Assembly: GCA_037576215.1 (NCBI GenBank)
Contig: JBANDB010000013.1
Location: 2,480,001 to 2,544,000 of the forward strand
DNA length: 64,000 bases
Reading direction: 5' to 3'
From: Armillaria gallica
Taxonomy: Eukaryota > Basidiomycota > Agaricomycetes > Agaricales > Physalacriaceae
A program made the position numbers and the translations under genes. The notes under the pieces are model-generated. The model saw only the letters and a list, made by a program, of their open reading frames with translations. It did no database searches and was not told the DNA's origin. Shown in pieces: positions 21,671-33,245 of the stretch. Each line of letters opens with the position of its first letter. Position 1 is the first letter of the stretch.

Positions 21671-22394
21671 GTTTTCCGTCCATTTCACTGGGTGTCGCAC
21701 GCCCCAAAAGGAGAAAAAGAATTAAAAAAGAAAGATTTCGGACCAAGTTCGCGCCCCAAAATTGGTGACCCCGACTCGTATTTGTACCTGTTATATCTTG
21801 AAGTCAACTTCGTTCAAACAGCCTTGCCGCCTCCACCAAACGTTAGGAACACCTGTATTTCGGTGTACGCAAGTTTACAAGTGTTGCAGCCATGGCTATG
21901 TCATCCCGTGAGTCTACATGGACTGCATTACCGGAAAAATGCATTTGAAGCATACTTTTTGATCCAGATCATCCAGAGTGCTCAGGTACGGTACAGGCAG
22001 TGTCACAATTCATCGGTTGATAATAAAAGCCCACGGGGTCCTTGGGAGGCAATATATCGAAGTGCTGGGGCCATGGTTGACTGAAGGGTTGATTTTCTAT
22101 AAGTAGATTTCGTCGTTTCGAGTCCCAATATTCCACTTTTTGAGGGTTGGGCCTTGCTTTCATTGCATATAATGTGTACTTAATCCCTTAATTTCCTCCG
22201 AAGTACCATACCCTTAAGAGAGGAAACCATAATACAAAAGACAAGCTGGTCTCAGTGAATAATGGGTTAGTCAATGCATTTTGCATGACAGAGTTAGAGA
22301 ATTGTTCACCAAAGGAAGATATAAGTAGAGATTGGTTTTTTAGAATTTAACCATGCGTGTAGAAAAAAATACGGGCAGGGAGCAACAGCGAGAA
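21671..22394. other. stretch between palindrome cluster and repeats, no recognised gene
   Basis: A 141-codon + ORF (21659-22084) has no recognised domain. The stretch may be the interior of a non-autonomous element bounded by the GGTGTTT motifs. Confidence 0.3.
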
Positions 22395-22740
22395 ACGTCA
22401 TGGCAGATAACTCCGGGTTGATTCCGGGCCGATGGCAGATAACTATAGGGGCTATTGGCAGATAACTTTGGCAGGGATTTACCCTTTTCATGATTATCCG
22501 CTTAGATACTTTGTTTTTGGTTCCCATACTTTACTATGCCATAAAACACATTCTATTCGTCCTATGTACAGAAGACCCTGAGTAAAGGCCGAGAAACGAA
22601 CCCATGAAAAATCTGCGGAAGCGTGAGATACTGCTGCCCAATATGGGCATGGCAGATAGCTACCGTGGGAACCCAGTGAAACCGGCGGTAAACCCCGGTG
22701 TTTACCTGCCGTCATTCAGGCAAAAACACCAACGAGCCCC
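22395..22740. repeat. GGCAGATAACT repeats and a terminal GGTGTTT hairpin
   Basis: GGCAGATAAC(T) occurs at about 22400, 22434 and 22457, with a variant (GGCAGATAGCT) near 22650. At 22699-22732 a GGTGTTT...AAACACC hairpin with inner CCTG/CAGG pairing recurs about 1 kb after the main cluster, possibly marking the other end of the same element. Confidence 0.6.
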
Positions 22741-23934
22741 AGCAGTGTGTTGACTCTCGGTCCGGTCGCTTTGTAGATCCTATCGCGGTATGTGCTCCAG
22801 ATTCGAATGGATCTTTCCGTAATGCTTAGCCCTTAATACCTACGATTGCGGTCCGTTTGAATCTGGATAAACGCTTGCAGCGATCGCATCTCGGGATTTT
22901 GACTATACAGGCATGCCCTGCGTTCTCTCCCTTCCATTGTTCGTGAATTGTGCTGATTGTGTTGTTCTAGATTTCGGAGGAGGAATTATGCGTTCTGGGT
23001 CGGAATCGGTGGCAATTGGGGCCTCCGACTCCTGGCCTCCCTGCTCCTAACCCCACTCGCGCTGGCCCGGTGTTTTCCTTTACCGGTTTGCCTGTCTCAT
23101 GTCTTCCTCGTTTTACGTGTATCCTGGTCGCTGACTTCGCTGCTCTCAGGTTCTCGCTTTCATCCTCGTCGTCTTGTGTCGCTGATCGCTGTTACCTTAT
23201 CGCTTGCACTATCGGCCGACAGATTGGATATGTCCATATTCACTTACACTCACCCATCTGTTGCGATCTTTCTTTTTAAATCTTGGTTCGTATGTCTTCG
23301 GTTTCATTACCCTGCAATTGGTACCTTCTGTTCAATAGTGAACTTGCTTTCATGCAGTTTCGGACTCTTTCCACCTATACGGTCGACTCTGTCGTACTTG
23401 TTCTATCATTGTGGTGGATTTATAACGCTTATGCCCCGGTATATTATACAGTCATTTTACGTGTCGTACCGTGCATCGTGTGATTTAATTTCTTCAGCGT
23501 GCTTTGTTTTTCTGCTTGCATTTCAATTCGGTCCTGGCTATCATTACTGTCGCTCCGCTTTCTTTCTGTGAGTGGCCTCCCGGCCGTGTTCTCGTCTCAC
23601 TGCCGCAGTTTGTCATCAGGCTCAATCAAGGTCTTCGCTCTTCCGGATATCGGTTGGTTGTCACCTCCTCCGCTTATTTGCCCACCGAAGTGTTCGCTAA
23701 TGATCATCGTTTCATTTCAACGTTTTCATTTAAACTGATCGCCTTTCCGTTTTCACTTTCCATTTAATCTCTCGTTCTTTCCACTACCTTGATTCAATTA
23801 CTCTTATTTTGTTCGCTCCATTTCCCATTCTCCACCAACGTGTCTACCGTATATATTGTATTCATTCGGTTCTTTCAATCTTCTTTTCCTTTTGTTTGTA
23901 CTCCGCTCCGCGGTCTACAAATCATCAGCAGCAA
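22741..23934. other. pyrimidine-rich intergenic stretch
   Basis: Strongly T/C-biased + strand. The 204-codon + ORF at 22957-23571 is Leu/Phe/Ser/Cys-rich as expected from such composition and is not called. From about 23935 the sequence becomes homologous to the region upstream of the intact ABC gene (56105). Confidence 0.5.
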
Positions 23935-24017
23935 GTAAATCCGTTTTTAATTTCAAGTCCCGCCACTCATAAATATCACAGTATTGTGCGCTTCCAGCTC
24001 TTCAGTCCCTTCCCTCC

Positions 24018-26508
24018 ATGCTTTATCCCTCCAACCTCAGCCGCCTATCTGACCCCAAGGCAAGTCTCGCCACAGATGACGAACGAGAACTAGAATCATT
24101 CCAACTCGGCGTCTGGATGGTGTCAATTCTCAAAATGCTCTCCGTTGAATCTCAGGAAGCAATTCTTGGACTTGAAAGACGCATTCCGATATTTTCAGCG
24201 CCTGGCTACTGATGTGTACACCCTCGAACCAATGTTCGTGACCTTGTTCGTGCTCAACGAACTATGGTCGGGAATCCAAGGTGCTCTGCTATTACACTTG
24301 TCCAGTCAAATCCTCCGGATGGTACGTGTTTCTTCTTCCATGTTTTATATCGAACTTACGCTGTCTCGCAAAGGTCGAGATAGGTTTGGTCCACGGGTCC
24401 CCAGAGATTGGCGCCATTCTCAAGGCCCTCGCCATGCGGATTCTCGGTGTTATATTTGCAGCACTACTGCACTGGGCAAAGTTAATTCAACACTCTTTTC
24501 ATACGTCTGTTGCTAAGGCTATAGTTTTTACCGCGAACGAGTTACTCCAATCCTGAAAGCTCGGGTGAAAAATCATTTTGAGCTGCTTTTGATGTAAGGT
24601 AACTGGACGCGTTGACTTCGTCCGGACATGTCTAACATGTATCCATCTCATATGTAGCTCAATTAAAGATGGATCTTCCCACGTCGCAAGGTAATCATCC
24701 AATCCATTGACGGCCAATCTGTATTTACTAAAGTAGTCCATCTTAAGAACCGCGTAGCAAGGTTCGAGCCAGCTCTCACGATGCATGGACATCGTTTGAG
24801 GGTATTGTCCAATTCTTGACCGACGTTGTGAATACGCTGAGCCAGCTTGTACTCATCGTGTAAGCTTCTTCATCTACCGGGTCGCATCTCTTTACCGCCC
24901 TCTGCATCATGAAGCCACTGCTTCTCACTGTCACTGGACGAACGCTCTGGAATATACGTACGGCGCTGCTCTTTCCTTTGCTTATTTAGACTGAAGTTAC
25001 CTCATAGCTCACATCGTTCACACGGATAACGAACACCGGCAGCGTATGAAGGCTTTGAACAGCATGTCGGCCCCGAGGCATAGATCCGAAGTCCTTGGGA
25101 GTGATATCGTTAACTATATCATAAATGGTAGATATTTAGAGACCTATCTTTCCTGGATATATCTGAATTCCTTCTTTCAGAGTACAGAAAGGCAACCCGG
25201 CTTCTTGGCGGTCTCTCAGATCAACGGGCCCAATATCAATACATGACCAGGATATCGCCTGCATGGGACATCATCGATGACATCCTCGGCGACATGCCTA
25301 TTGTACGTATACGATAACAGAACGAGTCTATTAGACCATCTGATCATCCATTCCAGATATACTGCGCAGTCATCTCCATTCTCTACCCCGAGAGACTCTC
25401 GATTTCCTCTATGACCAAACTCCAGCAATCGGCACAGTCCCTGGACTGGGCCATCCAAAGCGTTGCTGTGAGAATTAATGTCGTCCGGAGACAATGCCAG
25501 GAGCTCAAGAACGTCTATGACTCGTCCAACATCGCGAACACGCTCGTTGACGGCGATATCCCCTACCCGAACTCTGCCTCCGAGGAGAAACTCAAAGGGA
25601 TGTCATTTGAATTGCGCGATGTTTCATTCTCCTACCCCGGAAGCTGAAGCACTAAACCCGCCCTATCAAGTATCAATTTATCGATCAAGGCCGGACAAAT
25701 GGTCGTCATCGTTGGCTCAAACGGCAGTGGCAAATCGACGATCCTAAAGCTACTCTCAAGATTTTACGATCCCACATCTGTACCGGACTCTATTCTAGTC
25801 GACGGTATTCCGATCTCGCGGTATCATACGGCAGACCTACGGCGGGCGACTGCGACCTTGACACAGGAACATTCCCTTTTCCCACTTTCTTTAGGAGAGA
25901 ATATAGGGTTGGGATATGCGGAAAGGGTGAATGACGCGGAGATGATTGATCGCTCAGCCGAGAAGGGAGGTGCGAGTCACTGTCTGAAGAACCTGGAACG
26001 GGGAAAGGAGACGATACTGGATACGCAGAATGAGGCGTATGGATACAACCTGCCGGATGACCCAGATCATCCTCTACAGACGGAGCTGGAGAAGTTGCAG
26101 AAGAACATTGAGCTCTCGGGCGGGGAGAAACAGAGGATTGTTGCGTGAGCGTCCTTTCTTTTCACATTTAACCTCGTTTTGACGTATCTTTACCTTAGAG
26201 CAAGGACCTTTATGCGATTTGAGACCGGAAAAGTCGGATTTGTGGCCGTCGATGAGCCGAGCTCGGCGTTAGACTCTGAAGGGGAATTTACACTGTTCGA
26301 CAATCTTATTAGATCACGGGAAGGAAAGACGATGATATTCGTTACACATCTGTTTGGACATTTAACGAAGTGTGCAGACCTCGTTGTGTAAGCTCTTGTC
26401 TTCGTTCACTGTATCGCAAGTCACTGATTTGGGTTGGCAAGGGAGGGAGACTATGCCAAATTGTACGACATTCAAGCGAGTGCATTTGTTGATAAGAAGA
26501 GTTTGTGA
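24018..26508 (+). pseudogene. ABC transporter (TMD-NBD), dead copy 1
   Basis: Homologous exon by exon to the intact gene at 56195-58730, including about 80 bp upstream. Kept motifs: Walker A GSNGSGKSTILKLLSRF, signature LSGGEKQR, Walker B VAVDEPSSALD. Lesions: a 1-nt insertion near 24135 shifts the first exon. A TAA (24595-24597) sits where the intact copy has CAG T. A TGA (25645-25647) interrupts the linker before the NBD. A deletion of about 57 bp near 26430 removes the last splice acceptor and the CMKDGMIAEAG segment. The H-loop reads THLF instead of THRF. It was once a membrane exporter but is no longer translatable. Confidence 0.9.
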
Positions 26509-27772
26509 CTTTGATTGATCTGTATTAATTTTACGCTTCCGTGTAGTTGATGTCTGTGTAAAGTGACATCGCTTGCCCTCTCTCACTTGAGCTGATGTTC
26601 GGCACGCGCCCGGAGACCGGGTGTGTATCGAGAATGTTACAATGTCGGCTAACTGGGTTTGTTGAGCGAGTTGTGAGCCTGGGGTCTGTGGTCCCTGGCA
26701 TGTGAAGCAGCAGGAGATTCAAGTTGACAACCTTGAAGTCATCGTGAGCCAGAAGAACGTGCATCCATTAGTCTTTGCGTGATGATAAGGCTCGTACTGG
26801 ATCAAGTGTGATCAAAAAAAAGTTCATCCTTCTGTTTCATCGAGCATCTGATTGGACCATTTTATTGACCCTCCTTCAACTTGGAGTCGTCTCGCCAAAA
26901 TTTACAGCATTTCATCCATACCACCCCGCCGAGCTAAGCTACACCAGCTAGCTTGGCATTTTCCAGCAGAACAGCCACAGAATCCCAAGAGAGAAATCAT
27001 TTCGAAAAGCGTTGTTTTACTCCAGCACCACAAGAAATTCCAACTCTTTTCGGTTTTCGCTTGTTATGTACCGTATGTATGACATAGGTTCCATGAGATC
27101 TGTGACAATGTCGAAAGACCTGATCTGAGAGCCTGACCAAAGCCTGACGCACCGTGTATTATTTATCGTGATGAATATCTCTTTACATACTAGTCTGCTT
27201 TTGATTTGGTCCAACACGTAGGAACTAGACGCAAAGAGATTAGCTATAGCATGTTTTATCAAGGAGCGAATATCACAGACTGGAAAGTTGTACGTACAAC
27301 CCCGGTCACCGGCTACCGGTGCGATTCAGCAGGCGTCCAGAAATTGGCAATCAACGCTTCACCTTGGCTTCACCCGCCTTGCACTTCGACAGGATTGCCT
27401 CGTATTTCTTATTGATCACCTCGACCAGATTCAGTCATCGCTTTGCATCGACATGCATGGCAAGTCGTGCCTGAACTTTTGGAAGTGCATAATCAATCTT
27501 CTGTGAAATTTTATAATTTGATCCCGGCATAGCTCTCTATCTGCGTGATTGATCCCGTACAGCTCTACCTCGAGCTGTCCAAATATAGATCAATATTCAG
27601 CTGCTTGGCAGTGCTTGCGCAGTCGCATTAAGCCCTTTGGAAGCTTCCGAAGCATCAAAATATATTCTGTTTACTTATAGGCTCGAGCTGTAAGTTACAG
27701 CTCGAAGCTTCCATCGGGACTCTGCGTCCAACACATATATAAGCTCTGCAATACGACCGGCTGACTGTAGTT
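26509..27772. other. intergenic, no recognised gene
   Basis: Only short unmatched ORFs. The last about 200 bp (27570-27770) is the probable promoter of the dsRBD gene. Confidence 0.4.
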
Positions 27773-30072
27773 ATGATGGAGCAACGTGCCCACATCCTCT
27801 ACACCACGCACCTCATCCGTAAAGGTCATGGGTATCCATTTTGGTATCCTGGGCCAGATTGCAGTCGTCCGGCAGACTACACTGAGCGGGGCGTACAGCC
27901 TGGGGATGTAGGCATCCTGAACAACACCGGCGGCTTCGATCATCTCTTCAATATCTTTCGCGATACTGATGATCCAGTCAATAGAGGCCATGTACCACCC
28001 AACTTTCAACCTCTTCGTCCACAAGACACCGAATCCCTCCAGATTACTCGAGCTTGTTATCACTACAATATTGCCAGCGCCAACGTTGACTGCACGGAGA
28101 TATCAGCAGGTGCTTCTGCCAACGTAACTGGGTGAGTGTAGCATGCCGCTCAGGCCATTATCGTCGGCTTTGTTGACATTACTTGCATCAGTCTCGTCCG
28201 GGCAGAGGCGTCCTTCGAATTTAGCACCGAGAAAGAATCTGCGGCCATCTTATGTCTTCCGAACAGCGCTACAAAGTACGAAATGTTAAACAAGAGAGCG
28301 ATAAAAGAGTATGCCATTGCAAACGGGGCAGATTGGTATACCTATGTTAATAGCCGAGACTATTTGGCACGAGAAGCGTCAAACGGAACCTTATATCTCG
28401 TCACTGGATGTGATAAGACTGATTCTTGGGGTCTTGCAGCCGTTGGGAAGCCATCTCATAGTCGCTCGGTCCGCCTAAGCTTTATTGCAGCTGGCATGGC
28501 GGGTGGAGAGGTAAGAGGAGCTCATACGTGGAGCAGTAATTTCTCAGCGGATACGCGGGTTCACCCTCTTCCCTCGATTCAATATTCTTATCCTGTGGAT
28601 CGCGAGAACTAGTGCATCTTTGCGCGTGGCTTTACCATATCCCTTTCGGATAGCCTTTTCAAATCCGATGGGAAGACAATCTTGAGAAACATCTCTGGTT
28701 CTCTCAAAGACAAGATGCCTTCCTTTGATAATAAAGCGCCCTGTCCTCCGAGTCGATCGCCTGAACAACCTGCTTCGTCTAGTCACCGTTTTAACTGGCG
28801 CGCTTGGATAGCACACTGGCATGGCAGTGTTGGCACGTCGCCAACAATGGATCGCCAGGATGATCCGGACTCAAGCGAAGACCCGTTGTCAGACAAGGGC
28901 TCCGACCTTGATATTTCGATATCAGAATTCCCCCCCAGAGATAGTGAAGTAAGCCTCATGGCACTAGTCGTACTTACAAACTACTCATTTTCCCATCAGC
29001 TCATGAATCCTTCTGCGGCTATGAATTCCTATCTCTTGAAGAAGGTGAACATCACGCTACTTTCGTGAATGTATGTTATTGTATTAATACCCCATAGGAT
29101 CCGTCACTCGATAGAGTGGTCACACACGACGATGAATGGATGGAGATCATCAAAGAGTTTGGTATGGATGAAAACTCCACAGATGCAATTCTCTGGGCCA
29201 AGATTAGGGACGAGCTGGATAAACGGTCGCTCCCACCCACAATCGACTCTATATCCTTGAGTAAGGTTAATGTGGCTGCTGATCAAGACTCGCATGATCG
29301 CTTACAGGTACGTTCATTTGACAAATCAAGTACAGCATCCGTGACCTGTCTACTAGATTTCACCTAATGTTTCCACGGTGAGCTTAGCTTCGAGTACAAG
29401 TCCCGTCCTCTCCCTCACTTCTCACTCCCAGGTAACTCCGACAGCCGAGAGTATAACGGCTCAGAAATCAACAGATAGTGCTTCAAGTCCCGTCGGAGGC
29501 TTCCGTGATGTTAGGAACTTGGGTTCCTACCATGCACCTACCGGAGACGAGGAAAACTCTGACTCTAGCACACCCGATAACAGTGGAAGCCCTTCCGGGA
29601 ACCCCGAATTTCGCAAGACTCTTGCTAGTCGAATTCACTCCGTCATGTCCAAGGCCTGGAAAGGAACAGAGAAAAGGCAACAATATCCTGGGACATCCGA
29701 GCAGTCCGATATTGACCGCTCTTCTGAGCCTTTCACGAATCAGCATCTGTTTTCAAAGGGAGCCTCTGGTCTCAACGACTGTAGTCCTTTCTGAATTGGA
29801 TTTTGGATCAGTCCTAATTGCTCTCTAGACCTGCAGAAAATGAACCGACTCAGTGCCATCAGTTGGGTTGAGTCGCACTCCGGCCCCAGGAGTGTACCGC
29901 TTTGGACGATGACCTGCAAAAGTGAGCGTCCGAATGATTGCCTAAAACCTCTTCTGACGAACTCTATACAGTCGATGGCGAGGCTCGCGGCACTGGTACA
30001 GCCTTGCAAAAACATGTCGCCAAGGAGATGGCGGCGATTCAGGCGTTAGCCTATCTGATGAGCACCGAGTAG
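27773..30072 (+). pseudogene. dsRNA-binding-domain protein of an agaricomycete family, one in-frame stop
   Basis: Seven exons keep frame through GT-AG introns: 27773-28131, 28192-28948, 29000-29044, 29098-29307, 29357-29780, 29829-29921 and 29972-30072 (663 codons with stop). The N-terminal region holds VQPGDVGILNNTGGFDHLFN and NSRDYLAREASNGTLYLVTG, hallmarks of an unnamed mushroom family. The C-terminus is a dsRBD: LNDYLQ, WVESHSGPR, PLWTMTCK, then GEARGTGTALQKHVAKEMAA and IQALAYL, with the KxxAKxxAA helix that contacts dsRNA. A single TAG at 28610-28612 (EN-stop-CIFARGFTI, where relatives as I recall them have Gln) cuts it at 259 codons, yet everything downstream stays open and spliceable. 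Either a very young pseudogene, an allele, an assembly error or readthrough. Confidence 0.8.
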
Positions 30073-30312
30073 ATGAACGGACAGTTGATACTTCTCCGTT
30101 TATATTTGGGACTGTGACATGGCACCGCACTTGTTTTGATGTGATTGATGTGATGTTCCCAACTGTATTAATGTTTATGGTGTATGTCCTGTTTTGAAAG
30201 AACTGCACTATCAGGCACAAAAGTGGTCGCTGATTCAATGTACAGCCAGGAGAGGTATCCTTTGGTTAAATCGAGAGAGTGGAAAGGTGAGTGACCCGGT
30301 TGGACAAGAAAG

Positions 30313-30498
30313 GGCCACGATGTGTTGGGAACTACCATCCTGGCAATTTCTCCTGAACCGCACACACTGCGCGAAGAATTAGTCAGCGTTGTGAAAGGCG
30401 AATATGACAGGGATACCCATGTCTCCATAGGGTCAGACGTCGAAGACGATGGTGTTAATGTTGAAATCACCAGAAAGACTGGTTCTGCCAGCACATGA
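30313..30498 (+). CDS. possible C-terminal exon of an unrecognised gene
   Basis: An open stretch ending in TGA at 30496-30498 encodes DVLGTTILAISPEPHTLREE, then an acidic tail (SIGSDVEDDGVNVEITRKTG). Composition is protein-like but there is no in-frame ATG and a TGA lies just upstream (30292-30294), so it could only be a spliced exon. Upstream, 30194-30280 has a different open frame ending at a GTGAGT. Not recognised. Confidence 0.25.
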   Translation, partial: GHDVLGTTILAISPEPHTLREELVSVVKGEYDRDTHVSIGSDVEDDGVNVEITRKTGSAST

Positions 30499-32599
30499 GA
30501 CTCAGTCAACAGGTTCATGGTTATCTAGTAAAGGAAGACACGTCATTAAAGACAAAGGATGAGAGAAAACTTCGAAGAATGACACATTCGGACAATAATG
30601 AATGAAGAACAGCAGTCAGCCGGAGTATGCTTCACTGTTAACCCAAGCCCTTCGACTTGATAGTCGCCTTCATATACTTAAGGCGACTGGTTATCGATGT
30701 CACATATAAAAACTCTAACCAGTACGATCAGCCTTTTTTTGCTCAAGAAACTATGGTGGGACCTGACTGCGCTGGGGATCAGCCTGTGGAAACAAAAACA
30801 CGGATAGACGCACCATGTCACGGCAGGATGTAAAAGCAAGGATTACGCGCGCCGGTCATACTTTCCAATTGTTGGTGAATGCCGTAGCAGACACGCACTG
30901 TCCACCCGATCAACTCAGTTCAGAGTTCCATGACCCTAGTTGTTTGCGTACCCATCCCGACAAGCCAAATCGAGTCACCACCCACGCTCATGCACTGGTC
31001 ATCGAGGCGTAAATCATAGCCCGGTCCTCGCATTACCTTGTCGGAGTTAGTACGTAAGAATCCTCTGCACAAAAGCTGGCGACCATCCAACGGCGGATAT
31101 GGCACAGAGGCTAAAGTTGCCGCAAAATAAGGCATCTCGAGGTTCGATTCCTCCCAGTCCATCCAGATTCTCAGTTGCTTAAAGTTTTGATGTTGCCTCA
31201 CGAGGCGAAAACCGTGGATAGGCTAGCGCGTCCTTGTCACCCTACTCGACAAAGTCCATAAGCACGGTCGCAACTTCAAGTAGCGGTAATAGAATCAGGT
31301 AGGGTTCGTATTCAAGGCGATTACATAAACAAAAGTGGACATATCCCAGCCACGGTTGCGGCATCAGCCAATAATGCGTTCAAGGGTGTATTCGGTCCTC
31401 TACTGGCAAAAACGTGACGGAAACACCCCTTCGTGACTCGCGGAAGCAGACTCGGAGCGTTATCCAGGACTTTTGGAGGAATGATGGTCTACTTCGATGA
31501 AGGAACGAGAAAGCAAGTACGACTCCGAGACGGAAATCTGTCAATCGCTCCCAATCAAACGTCTATATGCGCACACTGGAAACAAGCTACTGTGACGCTT
31601 GCCTTCCCCAGGACCTGATGAAAAAATAAATCAATCAAAACACGATGTCATGGTAGGACAAAGTGTACCCTGGGCCTGAATATTTGTATCTTGGTTCTCG
31701 CACTGGAATCGACATTATGTAAGTTTCAGCCGTGCGCGCGACCAATAGAGACGTGTTGGAGTATTCAAACAGAACATATGCAGCTCCCGTCGTTCGAGAA
31801 GAACAATTGTAATAGAGCCTACTGTATGCGCACCGGCGACGTCCCTTCAGCTTCAGTGCCCAAGTTTGGAAGAGTTGTACATCGTAATTAGGTGAGAAAG
31901 CTGTTGCATCTCGGTGGTACGGTAGCGTCCTTTGATAAAGCCGTGGGGTTGGAACGGCGAGTGATCTGGTTGCAGGCGGAATTGGGCGATCATAAATTTG
32001 ACCCTGAAAACTACTCAGCTAGCGAGATAGCCGGCGCAACATCCCTTGCACTTGTCATCAATACCTGTATACCTATAAGCTATCCGACGAGAGAGGAATA
32101 GCTAGTCGAACACACCTCTAATTGTAACTCATTTTCTCTTTCCATGACACTCACTCCTGGGCCTCAAAATCGCCACCATGTCGTGTCAAATTCCAAGCCA
32201 TTCCGTATCCAACATGTTTGCCGTTGTCGATTGGAGGCTGACGCGGACGTGCCAAGGATGGTGATGAGAGTGAAAAGAAAAGCGGTCTTTGGACAATAAC
32301 AGACTCAAACAATCAACAGTCGGTTACGGGCCGTTAGGCCGGAGCACGCTGTCAAACTTATCTCAACCGCCGCTTAACTTCTCACTTCATATCAACTCGC
32401 CAGCCGGATTCAGTCGAGAAGCTGACGTAGGAGAGATCATACGGTTGTCATCCGTTTGTTAGGTTCCGCGCTGAAATCCAGATGTGTGACCGGAGAACTA
32501 TAAGACTCAGTCGTAGCACCGAATCCAGTCGCAGAAGACATCATTCCAGATCCGTGCAAGGGAGACGAGACAGACGGCGAGAGCTGCTGGTCCGTCTAT
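30499..32599. other. intergenic with one tRNA-like module
   Basis: Apart from the module at 31093-31162, several short ORFs (30815-31012, 31433-31618, 31691-32101) show no recognisable domain. Confidence 0.4.
31093..31162 (+). ncRNA. tRNA-like module H (degenerate)
   Basis: GGATATGGCACAGAGGC (A-box-like) and CGAGGTTCGATTCCTC (B box with a 5-bp T-arm, one mismatch). A TTTT run follows at 31184-31187. The 5' flank ATCCAACG is shared with modules at 41431 and 42607. The acceptor stem does not pair, so this copy is decayed. Confidence 0.5.
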
Positions 32600-33245
32600 T
32601 ATCTGATGACGCGCAAGAAGCAGCATGTTGACTTGCTCCCCTATTATTAGAATTCAGGTGGAGGACTCCATGTTCAAAAATCAAAGATGCCCTTGTGCGT
32701 TACATCTCACCCGTTTGCTTAAAGACGTTACTGATGCTAGGCTATAGTCATTCCACAAAGGAGCGAAGACCTTGAAAGCATCGCTCCTGCCTCCAAACAC
32801 GTGTAATCCACAAGACACGTTTGATTTCAACGTCCCCGCACGAGGATACCTCTGTCCGAGTATATTCTATCGTTCGAGACTGCACGTCGAGTTTTACTTT
32901 GGCGAAAGAAAATCACACGTTGTATTTAAAGCTTGAGCTCAAGTCTACTTAATCTACGGTCACTCTCCTGCATTCACTGTATCCCACCAGCGAACGGCGT
33001 CTTTATGTTACCTGTTCTGCATCATGATATTTTCTTGCTGGGCTTCATCTCATTATGAGGTTTTCTCTCCATGGCTGTGTATTGAACCATCCATCTCCTA
33101 GACCACTGATGGATCGGATGCCTCGCCTCAAGCTGGGCTCAAACATAGTGTACTTATGATATCTGACCTTGTCTCCACGGGTCGGACCCTTGCTCTTCTT
33201 AGATTACTCCTCAATAGCGGCGTCCAGGTCGCGTGATTCCTTACG

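Noticed and set aside
21035..22740. CRISPR-like array
   Set aside because: Repeats are short, inverted on both strands and irregularly spaced; organism is eukaryotic.
22957..23571. 204-codon + strand ORF rich in Leu, Phe, Ser, Cys
   Set aside because: Lies in a strongly pyrimidine-biased tract that explains both its length and composition; overlapping ORFs in other frames are equally long and no domain is visible.
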